Shown: positions 36,489 to 44,708 of the stretch, piece by piece
Numbering within the stretch: the stretch's first letter is position 1
How the letters are laid out: each line of letters begins with the position of its first letter
NCBI GenBank assembly: GCA_963754535.1
Contig: CAVWGG010000011.1
Coordinates: 215,096 to 279,095, forward strand
Direction of reading: 5' to 3'
DNA from: RPQJ01 sp963754535
Lineage (GTDB): Bacteria; Pseudomonadota; Gammaproteobacteria; Steroidobacterales; Steroidobacteraceae
DNA: 64,000 bases
Translations under genes and position numbers: made by a program
The notes under the pieces: model-generated
Seen by the model: the letters and a program-made list of their open reading frames with translations, nothing else
Database searches by the model: none
What the model was told of the DNA's origin: nothing

Positions 36489-36517
36489 TACTGTCGTCGA
36501 AGAATGCGGCCAATACG

Positions 36518-37073
36518 ATGCACTACGAACGACTGAAGACGCGGCATCGGGGAGAGCGGGGGGCGTGGCATCCGAACCTCAGTTTGCGGGTGCATCGGGC
36601 GTTGGCGTGAGTCGATCGGGCGGAGCAACTCGGCGAGCAGGACGATTCGGACGGGCAGTTCATCCTGTTGTGGGTCGCGTTTAATGCGGCGTATGCGACG
36701 CAGATCGATGAGTGGTTCCGGTTGTCCGAGCAGGAGACGTTCCGGGGGTTTCTCGAGAAGCTGACGCAGCTCGACGCAGGGAAGAGACGGTTCGAGGCGC
36801 TGGTCTGGGAGGAATTCCCGAAGAGCGTCCGTGTGCTGCTCGACAACAAATTCGTCTTTCAGGACTTCTGGAATTTCAAGAACGGGTCGCTGCCGGAGGA
36901 GGAGTGGAAACGGCGCTTCGCGGGTGCCAAGAAGGCGGCGAAGTCGGCGCTCTCGGCTCGCGACACGGTGACGGTGCTGGCGGTGGTGCTGTCGCGGATC
37001 TATACCTTGCGCAATCAGCTGGTGCACGGCAGGGCGACCTGGAACGGGTCGGTCAATCGGGAGCAGATGCGGG
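36518..37073 (+). pseudogene. HEPN-like RNQLVH-motif protein, nonsense-mutated and truncated
   Basis: ATG at 36518 reads HYERLKTRHRGERGAWHPNL and LSLRVHRALA, then an in-frame TGA (36608-36610), probably from a Trp codon. The same frame continues FILLWVAFNAAYATQIDEWF for another 140 codons. Near the end it has RIYTLRNQLVHG, an Rx4H motif as in HEPN ribonuclease folds. The C-terminus is cut at 37073 by the IS element. A shorter product from GTG/ATG codons after the TGA is conceivable. Confidence 0.7.
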
Positions 37074-37142
37074 TGACCTGCTAGGCGATTTACGGACCAG
37101 TTGATACTTTGGGAAGATGGCCCCGACGGGAACGAGGGAGCC

Positions 37143-37406
37143 ATGAAGAAGACGCGATTTTCGGAAGAGCAGATGGTCAAGATCCTCCGCGAGGCCGACA
37201 AGGCGCCGGTGGCGGAGGTGGCCAAGAAGCACGGCGTCAGCGACGTCACGATCTACGCCTGGCGCAAGCGCTTTGGGCAGCTGGAGGCGGTCGACGTGAA
37301 GCGGCTGCGCCAGCTCGAGCACGAGAACGGGCGGCTGAAGAAGCTCGTCGCCGAGCGGGATCTGGAGATCGAGATCATGAAGGAGGTCGCCGCAAAAAAA
37401 TGGTGA
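37143..37406 (+). CDS. IS3-family transposase OrfA
   Basis: 87 residues from ATG at 37143 with GAGGGAGCC before it. It has the helix-turn-helix EEQMVKILREADKAPVAEVA and KKHGVSDVTIYAWRKRFG, then a leucine-zipper-like LRQLEHENGRLKKLVAERDL. AAAAAAA at 37394-37400 just before its stop is a -1 slippery site that would join it to OrfB. Intact. Confidence 0.92.
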   Translation: MKKTRFSEEQMVKILREADKAPVAEVAKKHGVSDVTIYAWRKRFGQLEAVDVKRLRQLEHENGRLKKLVAERDLEIEIMKEVAAKKW

Positions 37407-38255
37407 GCGCGCCCGTGCGTCGCCAACAGATCGCCTACGTCTGCCAACGGGGTCGATCGCTGCGACGAGCGTGCGCGCTGCTCAGCGTGGCGCGATCCAC
37501 AGCTCGGTACGAGTCGCAGGCTGGCGGCCCGCGATGCGCCGGCCGTGGCTGCGATGCAGGAGCTCGCGGCGCAGTACCCGCGGTACGGCTATCGACGCAT
37601 CCAGGTGTTCCTGGCGCGTCGTGGCCACGTGATGAGCGCCGATCGGGCGCACCGGCTCTGGCGTCTGCATCGGCTGCAGGTGCCGAAGAAGCGGCCAAGG
37701 CGGCGCGTGGCGACCAGTCGCCCACGGCCGTCTGCCGGCGACGGCCGCGGGCCAGGTGTGGGCCTACGACTTCGTGTTCGATGCCTGCGCCAACGGCCAG
37801 CAGCTGAAGTGCCTGACGGTGGTCGATGAGTACACGCGCGAGTGCCTGGCGATCGACGTCGCCGGCAGCATCCGCTCGGGCCGCGTGATCGAGGTGCTGA
37901 GTCGGCTGGTCAGCGTCCATGGCAGCGCCGCGGCATCTGCGTTCGGACAACGGCCCGGAGTTCGTGTCGCGGGCGATGCTGAAGTGGCTGACTGCAGGCC
38001 AACATCGATACGGCGCACATCGATCCAGGCAAGCCGTGGCAGAACGGGTCGAACGAATCGTTCAACGGCAAGTTCCGCGACGAGTGCCTGAGCATGGAGT
38101 GGTTCAGAAATCGGATCGATGCCAAGATCGTCATCGAGCAGTTCCGGCGTCAGTACAACGAGGTCCGGCCTCACTCGAGTCTCGGGCAGCTGACGCCGGT
38201 TGAGTTCAAACAGCGACTGAGTGAAACAACCAACCCCGAAACGGCCATCTCCTAA
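37400..38255 (+). pseudogene. IS3-family transposase OrfB (rve integrase), multiply frameshifted
   Basis: The DDE transposase is recognisable in pieces spread over the three frames: RRACALLSVARSTARY, then RYGYRRIQVFLARRGHVMSA, VWAYDFVFDACANG with QLKCLTVVDEYTRE, HLRSDNGPEFVSRAML, and GKPWQNGSNESFNGKFRDEC to SLGQLTPVEFKQRL. Frame changes are needed near 37515, 37730, 37925 and 38000. The DDE residues themselves are all present. Either real decay or consensus-sequence errors could explain this. Confidence 0.85.
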
Positions 38256-38357
38256 GCCAGCATTGGTCCGAAGAAAGACGGCAGGTCAGGGGTTAGCAAA
38301 TGTTCGCGGTCCTGACAGTTGGTTCGTCGGCCCATGGGTGCCGACTATGCAGGTACG

Positions 38358-38373
38358 CATAATGTATATTATG
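38358..38373. promoter_or_regulatory. AT-rich palindrome, orphan promoter/operator
   Basis: CATAAT-GTAT-ATTATG (6-bp arms, 4-base spacer) stands in a locally AT-rich stretch just after the IS element. It looks like a -10 region within an operator, of the kind seen before toxin-antitoxin genes. The ATG at 38383 downstream opens only a 14-codon frame, so the gene it served appears to be gone. Confidence 0.35.
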
Positions 38374-38503
38374 GTAAATAAGCGATGGACCGACTAATAG
38401 GCGACCACGCTTGTTGTCGCTGCGGGTGATGTTTCGGCAACCCCGCAGTCTCTTGGGAATGTCCGATTGCAGGCCGCCCGACCGAGGGTCGAACGGTGCG
38501 ACG

Positions 38504-38926
38504 TCAGGTCATGGCCGACCTTTTCCCGAACGGCAGGATCACCTCATCGATCACGTGCATGACGCCGTTCGAGGCTTCGATATCCGCCCGCGAAATACTC
38601 ACGCCATTGACGAAGACCTCGCCTCCCGCCCGCGCTGTAGTCAGCGATGCACCCCCTAGAGTCGTGATTGCTCCCGACGTGACATCGTTAAGCATGACGA
38701 GGCCGGGGACCACATGCAGTGCAAGAAAGTCGTAAAGACGGCCGGTGTCCTTCAGGAGTGTTTCGAGCGCCCCCGGCACCAGACGCCGGAAGGCGGCATT
38801 CGTCGGAGCGAATAGCGTGTAGGGACCCGCCGTCCGCAGTGTGTCGATCAGCGACCCCGCCTGGAGCGTGCCGATCAGGGTCGTGAACTTGCCGGCTAGT
38901 GCCGCCGTGTCGATGAGGGTCTGCAT
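38504..38926 (-). CDS. Fasciclin (FAS1) domain protein
   Basis: 140 residues from ATG at 38926, with AAGGAAG upstream; a longer open frame to 39043 lacks a ribosome site. One FAS1 domain fills the protein: GPYTLFAPTNAAFRRL (H1 motif), the DFLALHVVPGLVMLNDV core and GVMHVIDEVILPF (H2-like YH motif). There is no signal peptide from this start, unusual for FAS1 adhesion-type proteins but known for short bacterial ones. Role unknown. Confidence 0.85.
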   Translation of the reverse strand: MQTLIDTAALAGKFTTLIGTLQAGSLIDTLRTAGPYTLFAPTNAAFRRLVPGALETLLKDTGRLYDFLALHVVPGLVMLNDVTSGAITTLGGASLTTARAGGEVFVNGVSISRADIEASNGVMHVIDEVILPFGKRSAMT

Positions 38927-39432
38927 GAGGTACTTCCTTGTAGGCGTCGTGAAGACGCGTATCGATCCTGACGCCTGCAGTGTGCGCGCGATCGATGCCA
39001 TGTGCCGGAAATCGCTGTCGCTAAACAGAAACACCCTGTTCACGCGCCGGAGGTCGCAACCGTCGCATACTCCGTGCGTCGCGCAGCGCTGCCATCACTA
39101 GCTGCCGTTGCGGCGCACTCAGCACCGACGAACTCGCCACCGCGTAACCTCGCCGCCTGTCCTGTCGAGGGCGTTGACTCGAGCAGAACCGAAGCGAGCC
39201 GGGGTGAACCACCCGGTCGATGGTAGGTCGAAGTGTGACGGTGCACACGACTTTGGCGCGGTCTTGACCCAGCCCTTGCGCTGACCCTGGCCGATGCGGA
39301 GTCTTGCCACGTCGCCTGAGTAACAGGACGCGGAACGATCGCGGTCTCGCCTCATTGATGGCACGTCCCATGAGCGCATCGACATCGACAACGCTGTCGC
39401 GGCGTTGGTGACTTCAGTACCGAGGAACGCCG
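38927..39432. other. Region without a recognised gene
   Basis: These 506 bp hold upstream sequence of the fasciclin gene (minus) and of the CZB-GGDEF gene (plus), but no gene of their own. Frames open here are short and have no ribosome site. An in-frame extension of the fasciclin frame (38927-39043) is probably not translated. Confidence 0.5.
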
Positions 39433-40374
39433 ATGCTTTGCACGAGCCCATCCCTGCTGCAGAAGACCCTGGAGCAACTGCAACAGGCCACGCTCGACCA
39501 CGCCGTGTGGCGCGATCACCTGCTGCGCGTGATCTCAGGACGGCGGCCGTGCGATCGGAATGACCTGACCGCGGATGCCCACCGTCACTGCCTGTTGGGT
39601 CAATGGTATTTCGAACGGGCGCTTCCCGCGCTCCGGGAACTGCCGTCGTTTGCCATGCTGGGTGCCGAGCATGAGTGTCAGCACCGAATCGCCGCCGGGC
39701 TGCTGCGAAGCCTCGCGGCCGGTACGCCCGTCGGGCGGACGGCCATCGAAGAGTTCGAAGAAGCCAGCGCGCGACTGAGCTACGCGCTGTACTTCGTCAA
39801 GCGCGAGATCGAGTGTGCGTTGCACGGTCGAGACACACTGACCGACGCGCACAGCGCCGGGGCGATGGTGCACGACCTGCGCGAGTGGCATGCGTTGGCA
39901 AGGCAGCCAGGCCGGCAATGCTGCATCGCGGTCATGGAACTCGACGGCACCCGGGAGATCACTGCGACCCACGGCCACTCCGCAGGCACGCGAGCACTCG
40001 TCATCGCGGTGAATGTCATTGCCGCGCACCTGCGGCTCACGGACAAGGTGTTCCGCTACGACGAGGGCAAGTTCCTCATCCGGCTGTCCGGGACGGATCT
40101 CGCGTCCGCCAAGTCGCTGATCCTGCGCCTGCGCGAAACCGTCACGCACGGAGTCGCGTCGGCTGGCGCGGAGGGAGTCGCCTTCCCAGTCACGGCGTCG
40201 TTCGGAATCGCGCTGCTGGACCCGGAGGTGGATGCGCTGGAATCCATCGATCGCGCGGACCAGGCGTTGACGCTGGCAAAAACGGCCGGGCGCAACCGAG
40301 TGATCGTCTGGGACCCGTCGGTCACGACCGGCGTACGGTTGCGGCGACTAGAGTTGAAGGACATCGAGGGCTAG
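39433..40374 (+). CDS. CZB-GGDEF protein with degenerate catalytic site (DgcZ-like)
   Basis: 313 residues. The N-terminal part is a zinc-binding CZB domain with H-C-H-H ligands in LDHAVWRDHLL, HRHCLLGQWYF and GAEHECQHRIA. The C-terminal GGDEF domain is broken: RYDEGKFLI (residues 208-216) replaces RYGGDEFLV, and the metal/substrate helix reads VMELDGTREITATHGH. The RxxD I-site (RLTD, 201-204) is exactly five residues upstream and intact. It is likely a c-di-GMP-binding or zinc-sensing receptor, not a cyclase. GAGGAACGCCG precedes the ATG. Confidence 0.88.
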   Translation: MLCTSPSLLQKTLEQLQQATLDHAVWRDHLLRVISGRRPCDRNDLTADAHRHCLLGQWYFERALPALRELPSFAMLGAEHECQHRIAAGLLRSLAAGTPVGRTAIEEFEEASARLSYALYFVKREIECALHGRDTLTDAHSAGAMVHDLREWHALARQPGRQCCIAVMELDGTREITATHGHSAGTRALVIAVNVIAAHLRLTDKVFRYDEGKFLIRLSGTDLASAKSLILRLRETVTHGVASAGAEGVAFPVTASFGIALLDPEVDALESIDRADQALTLAKTAGRNRVIVWDPSVTTGVRLRRLELKDIEG

Positions 40375-40399
40375 GCCTGCAGTCGCTTCGCGCCCGCCT

Positions 40400-40615
40400 T
40401 CACCCCCGGATCGCCTGGCTCCTAATTCGCGCGGCGACCGCCGTGAGCGGGCAACGCCAGTGGTTCAGCCACAACACCACGACCTCGCCGAGCACGATCA
40501 TTGCCAGCACCGCCGCGGCGCCGAACCACCCCTTCCAGGTCAGCCATGGAATCGCCGCGACGCAGCCGGCGAACACCGCCCACACCGCCGTGTGCAGCAG
40601 TCTCACTGTCTTCAA
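40400..40615 (-). pseudogene. Small membrane protein, C-terminally truncated
   Basis: 71 residues with two hydrophobic helices (LLHTAVWAVFAGCVAAIPWL and GAAAVLAMIVLGEVVVLWL) and then HWRCPLTAVAARIRSQAIRG. From memory, homologues continue after RCPLTxVAARY with a periplasmic loop and a third helix; here the frame ends after about 12 unrelated residues. It may still be made as a short protein. Function unknown. Confidence 0.5.
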
Positions 40616-40638
40616 TCGACGCGTCTGGACACTCGTAG

Positions 40639-40863
40639 CTATGGAGGCGGCTCCCGTTCGCCCGGCAGCGACTCAGCCACCGTCGCCGGGAACACGGTGC
40701 TGCGTCGCTTGATCTCGTTCTGGACCCGGATCTCCTCCAGCCCGACCTCGATTCCGGCTGTCATGAGTACCGGTGCCACCAGCAGGACCGGACGGCGGCA
40801 TCCGGAATTTCCCGCAATCCAACCCTTCCCCAACCAGCCAGCACGTGGCTCGAATGCGGGCAT
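40639..40863 (-). CDS. Uncertain small ORF
   Basis: 74 codons between two decayed genes, with a part reading GIEVGLEEIRVQNEIKRRST that looks protein-like. No ribosome site, family or coupling supports it. It may be a remnant or chance open frame; kept only because nothing else explains 40616-40889. Confidence 0.25.
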   Translation of the reverse strand: MPAFEPRAGWLGKGWIAGNSGCRRPVLLVAPVLMTAGIEVGLEEIRVQNEIKRRSTVFPATVAESLPGEREPPP

Positions 40864-40889
40864 GCCGCTGAATCAGTACCACAGGTCCT

Positions 40890-41637
40890 TCAAAGAAGGA
40901 TGAAGCCGACCCACACCAGCGCCACGACCACCAACGCGGGCACCAGCCACGTGGCGAGGCGCAGAGCGAGAATCACCCGCCTGAAGAACACCCGGTCGTT
41001 GAGATGCGGAAACGGCACATTCTCCGGCACCGGGTTGCCGAGGAATGCGCACAACGGTGCCCAGCCCTCGTGGACGCTGAACACCAGCAGGCGCTCGGCC
41101 GGCACGCTGCGCCGCACCTCGTCGAGATGCGCCTCGTACACGGCGATCGCCTTCGCCCGATCCGTAAACTCGCCCCGAAACCGGCCCTGCCAGATGACCT
41201 CGTCGTGCATCTGCCGCATGACTTTCGGAAACCACCACGGCAGGACCTGGTCGATGATCCAGAGCGTCTCGCGCGTGCTGTCGTACCACGCCTCGGGATC
41301 CCGGACGTTCAGCACCACCCTGGCATTCCGGGAAGGCGGCCATCAGCGCCTGGTAGAACTCGCAGGCCGGCCAGTCGACGACGGCCCGATAGCAACGGAA
41401 GAACCGCACGAAGTCGACGGGCTCGCCGGCCTTCGCGCCGATCCAGAACTTCAGGTGCGCGTAGTGCGTCATCGCGCTCTGCATGTGATAGCAGGGCTCG
41501 TAGCCTAGCCGGTGCAGGGCCGCCCGCAGTGACGTCGTCCCCGAGCGCCCGAACCCGGCGCCGATCACCTGGATTTTCTTTTCGATCGTTTGCTTGCTCC
41601 CGAATGAGTATCGCCATGCAACCAGCGATGGCGACAA
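40890..41637 (-). pseudogene. Sulfotransferase family protein, frameshifted
   Basis: The 5' part has the PAPS-binding P-loop VIGAGFGRSGTTSLRAAL and YRAVVDWPACEFYQALMAAF. After FPE the frame is lost and the next frame carries VVLNVRDPEAWYDSTRETLW (3'-phosphate-binding motif) down to a C-terminal membrane helix. One extra base near 41325 accounts for it. If real, no full protein is made. Start is uncertain (41637 or a later codon before the P-loop). Third gene of a minus-strand run. Confidence 0.8.
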
Positions 41638-41945
41638 AGGCCGCCGCCGTGTGGACCCGGCCTACCCAGACTGAGCACGGGCGCCCCAGGCACCGCGATA
41701 ACTGCGCCAGCGAGACGAGCGGCGCGAGGCGGAACGACAGCAGCCCTGCCAACCACACCGCGCTGATGGGCCCAAGCTCCCCTGGACGTAAACGTGTACG
41801 TCGCCTGGCTCGACATCAGGCGCCACGCCTCGATTGGCGACTTTCCCCACGCAAACAGCAGCCAGATCGCCGGAATCCCGGCTAGTCCCAGCACCAGGAT
41901 CGCCCACTCGATCCAGTGACCGGTTCTGCCCTGGTCGCGGTCCAT
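41565..41945 (-). pseudogene. Small membrane protein, frameshifted
   Basis: ATG at 41945 follows AAGGAG and overlaps the stop of the preceding gene (TGATG). It reads WIEWAILVLGLAGIPAIWLL, then loses frame near 41780; the second frame gives AGLLSFRLAPLVSLAQLSRC and HTAAAFVAIAGCMAILI. The DNA of this second part is nearly identical, over about 70 bp, to part of the chimeric gene at 33860. The natural stop is not clear; the frame that starts at 41945 ends at 41565. Confidence 0.65.
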
Positions 41946-42238
41946 CACGCGCCGCTCCTTGCAGTCAGCCCACCGCTCATCGCCGTGCGCCATACCTGCC
42001 GTTCCACCTCCGCCCGTTCCGCCGCCAGCACCGCTTCACCTTCCAGGTCCTCTCCTCCGTTGCCTCCGACTTGCGCAGCTCCAATTCCTCGCCGTGTCCC
42101 ACGAGCACGCGCGGTGTCGAAGATCCACGCTGACTGGAAGGTCGGCAGAGCCTCTTTGGGCACGCATGGAAAAGAAGCCCTGCAGCGCAGCACCTCGTCT
42201 CTAGTCTGGTCCCGGTCCGTCCGCGACGTCGCAAACAA
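41945..42238 (-). pseudogene. Hypothetical gene, probably frameshifted
   Basis: The 3' end (EDLEGEAVLAAERAEVERQV, then WRTAMSGG) reads as a charged helical protein and its TGA overlaps the ATG of the next gene, which supports it as a real gene end. Upstream, the better helical continuation (VGHGEELELRKSEATEE) is in another frame, so one shift near 42055 is likely. No family recognised. Confidence 0.45.
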
Positions 42239-42367
42239 CGCTGGGACGCCTGGACACGTAACTGGCGTTGGCTGTCAGCTCGATCGGATCCAGACTGCGG
42301 GTAACCGCAACTTCTCACTGCTCCACAGCGTGCTAAATACAATGCAACAGATCGGGGAGGAACGAAC

Positions 42368-42769
42368 ATGGCAGCCTGGGTCTCGCACCAGCGACTCGAC
42401 AACGGTGATATCCGGCTTCGCTGGCCCGACGTTCAGCAGTTGCTGGGACGACCCTACCGCGGGGACGACGCGGATGACTGTCGCATCGTCGAATTCCTGC
42501 GGCGCGATGTCGGCTTGCCCGAATGGATCGAGGAAGCGGAGAGCTATCAGGACAGACTCGGCTGGTGCCTGAAGAGTCCCGTGCAGTTCGACCGGGCAGC
42601 GTTCATGGCCTGGCTCGGCAAGGTCGCCAATAAGGCGCTGGTGCCGAACGCAGTGGCCGACGCGGCCAGCCAAGTGTTCGCAGAAGCGGTCGATCGCGGC
42701 TGGCCGCCGAGCTACGAACTCCCCAGGACGTTCAGTCGAACCGGCGAGGTGCGCGTCTACGAGCCGTAA
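42368..42769 (+). CDS. Hypothetical protein, 133 aa
   Basis: No known family. A GGGGAGGAA site stands 7 bases before ATG. The protein is soluble and acidic-to-neutral with RLRWPDVQQLLGRPYRGDDA, LPEWIEEAESYQDRLGW and FDRAAFMAWLGKVANKAL; it has no signal peptide, membrane helix or metal motif. It stands between the decayed sulfotransferase operon (divergent) and the aldolase. Confidence 0.65.
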   Translation: MAAWVSHQRLDNGDIRLRWPDVQQLLGRPYRGDDADDCRIVEFLRRDVGLPEWIEEAESYQDRLGWCLKSPVQFDRAAFMAWLGKVANKALVPNAVADAASQVFAEAVDRGWPPSYELPRTFSRTGEVRVYEP

Positions 42770-42890
42770 CGAATGCCGGGCCGCGCCGATGAAATGGCGC
42801 ATCGAGGCGCGACCGTGTCGTCCCCTCTCCCGATCCCGCCTCGCGGGGCCTACTATAGGGTGCCATCGCACCGCACGCCTGAGGCCCCGC

Positions 42891-43784
42891 ATGAACACTT
42901 TCGAGCAGCAGAAAGCCAAGTTCCGCACTCAACCCGGCTTCATCGCCGCGCTGGACCAGAGTGGCGGCAGCACGCCAAAGGCCCTGCGCCTGTACGGGAT
43001 CCCGGAAGACCGCTGGTCCAGCGACACCGAGATGATGGATCTCATCCACGCGATGCGCACACGCATCATCACCAGCCCGGCCTTCAACGGCGACCGGATC
43101 CTGGCCGCCATCCTGTTCGAGGACACGATGGACCGCGACATCCTGGGCCGTCCGACGGCGCTGTATCTGTGGGAGGTCAAGCAGATCGTCCCGATTTTGA
43201 AGGTCGACCAGGGCCTCGACGCGGAAGCGAACGGCGTGCAGCTGATGAAGCCGATGCCTGGGCTCGGAACGTTGCTGCCGCGCGCAAAGGCCAAGGGCAT
43301 CTTCGGCACCAAGATGCGTTCGGTGATCAAGCACGGCAACCCGGCAGGAATCGACGCGATCGTGCAACAGCAATTTGAGATCGCCCGACAGATCATCGCC
43401 GCGGGCCTCGTGCCAATCATCGAACCCGAGGTCGACATCCACTGTCCGGACAAGGCCGCCGCAGAGGAAAGGCTCAAGGCCGCGATCATCACCCGGCTCG
43501 AAGCCCTGCCCCCTGGCCAGCAAGTCATGCTCAAGCTCACACTGCCGGACAAGGACAATCTGTACGCCGAGTGCATCACCCACCCACGCGTGCTGAAGGT
43601 CGTGGCGCTGTCGGGCGGGTATTCACGCGACGAAGCGAATGCGCGCCTGGCTCGCCAGCACAACATGGTCGCGAGCTTCTCACGCGCACTGACCGAAGGA
43701 CTGACCGCTCAGCAGTCGGACGCCGAGTTCAACGCCGCGCTGGATAGCGCAATCGAGAGCATTTTCCAGGCCTCGAGCACCTGA
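42891..43784 (+). CDS. fda: Fructose-bisphosphate aldolase, class I (Fda type)
   Basis: Cleaves fructose 1,6-bisphosphate to two triose phosphates through a lysine Schiff base. 297 residues from ATG at 42891; the longer open frame upstream is not family-like. It shows GFIAALDQSGGSTPKALR, VQLMKPMPGL, IFGTKMRSVI, LVPIIEPEVDI and VMLKLTLP with the Schiff-base Lys, then LSGGYSRDEANARL, the pattern of staphylococcal/bacterial class I FBA. TACTATA at 42851 may be its -10 box. Confidence 0.95.
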   Translation: MNTFEQQKAKFRTQPGFIAALDQSGGSTPKALRLYGIPEDRWSSDTEMMDLIHAMRTRIITSPAFNGDRILAAILFEDTMDRDILGRPTALYLWEVKQIVPILKVDQGLDAEANGVQLMKPMPGLGTLLPRAKAKGIFGTKMRSVIKHGNPAGIDAIVQQQFEIARQIIAAGLVPIIEPEVDIHCPDKAAAEERLKAAIITRLEALPPGQQVMLKLTLPDKDNLYAECITHPRVLKVVALSGGYSRDEANARLARQHNMVASFSRALTEGLTAQQSDAEFNAALDSAIESIFQASST

Positions 43785-43817
43785 GCGGCAGCATCGCGAA
43801 CGACAGGACGTCGCCCT

Positions 43818-44639
43818 ATGCAAGCGCCCCTCCCGTATCTGGAAGACCGCCTGCCGGACCTGTTCGATTTTGTTCGAACACTGGCGCGGCAGATCGACGC
43901 AGGTGAACTGCATGACGGGGACGCGCTGCTACTGCGCCTCCGTGATTTCTACACGGCAGATCGGATGCGGGCCATCGAAGCCGTGGCCCCGGGTTGGCAG
44001 GAAATGGCCGCTTACGCGGATCGAGCCACGCTGCATCACATCACCCAGGTATTGATCGCGCTACAGCGTCTGCCGGAGTTTCGGCAGGCATCAAGGCAGC
44101 AGCAGGCATTGATGGACTGGATCGTCCTGTACCACGACTTGGGCAAGCAGGTGATCGGCGGACAGCGCGACGCGCTGCACGCGTTTCGATCTGCAACGAT
44201 GGCGGCGCGTACCCTGCCGGAAGTGGGCTTTCCCACGAGCGCAGGTTACCCAGCGGGGCTCGGGCCCTGGACGCAGTTGGTGCTGGGCGCTGCCGTTGCA
44301 GCGCCCGACGGCAAGGGATTGATCCCGGACAATCGCGTGCTGCCGGAAATCCTGCAGGGCCTCGATCAGCTCTTCGGCGCCGGATCGGCCGCCTCGCTCA
44401 TCGTGCAGGCCGTGCTGCTGCACCAATCGTTGAACGTGGTGCCGGAATGGCCAAATCCTTGCAGCCTGACCGACGCAGATCTGCCGCTCTGCATCCGCCC
44501 GGCGCTGCTGCCGCTGCTGGAAATCATGATGCTGGTGGACAGCGACGCCTGGCAGCTCTTCGATCCAGCCAGCAAAGCGAAGTTTCGCCAGAGCACGCTG
44601 TCGGTCTTTGACGGCGTACGCCAGCGGGTGGGTGCCTGA
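43818..44639 (+). CDS. HD-domain protein, probable metal-dependent phosphohydrolase
   Basis: 273 residues, no signal peptide. The HD motif is seen as LHHITQVLIALQRLPEF followed by LMDWIVLYHDLGKQVIGG, then HAFRSATMAARTL and VLLHQSLNVVPEW, giving an H...HD...H...H set able to bind metal. The rest is helical. Substrate could be a (p)ppGpp- or nucleotide-like phosphate but cannot be told. It starts 33 bp after the aldolase and may be co-transcribed. Confidence 0.7.
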   Translation: MQAPLPYLEDRLPDLFDFVRTLARQIDAGELHDGDALLLRLRDFYTADRMRAIEAVAPGWQEMAAYADRATLHHITQVLIALQRLPEFRQASRQQQALMDWIVLYHDLGKQVIGGQRDALHAFRSATMAARTLPEVGFPTSAGYPAGLGPWTQLVLGAAVAAPDGKGLIPDNRVLPEILQGLDQLFGAGSAASLIVQAVLLHQSLNVVPEWPNPCSLTDADLPLCIRPALLPLLEIMMLVDSDAWQLFDPASKAKFRQSTLSVFDGVRQRVGA

Positions 44640-44679
44640 CTGTTTGTGCCTGGCTCACCTGCGCGTCCGTTACCGGCTG

Positions 44680-44697
44680 TTGTATCGAGCAATACAA
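44680..44697. terminator. Small hairpin between convergent genes
   Basis: TTGTAT-CGAGCA-ATACAA, 6-bp arms, in the 69-bp gap between the HD gene and the TIR-TPR gene. There is no U-tract, so it is only a weak candidate for a shared terminator. Confidence 0.3.
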
Positions 44698-44708
44698 TGT
44701 CCAACGGG

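Larger units (their letters stand above)
37074..38288 (+). mobile_element. IS3-family insertion sequence, 1215 bp
   Basis: Ends are imperfect inverted repeats: TGACCTGC at 37074-37081 and its complement at 38281-38288, then CGGACCA 19/18 bases inward on both sides. GGG flanks both ends (37071-37073 and 38289-38291), consistent with a 3-bp target duplication. It carries orfA and an orfB in the -1 frame joined by A7 slippery sequence, the IS3 layout. The sequence to the right does not look like the continuation of the interrupted gene. Confidence 0.88.

Noticed and set aside
36232..36513. 93-aa ORF inside the inverted-repeat element
   Set aside because: It runs through both terminal repeats, has no ribosome site and no transposase motif.
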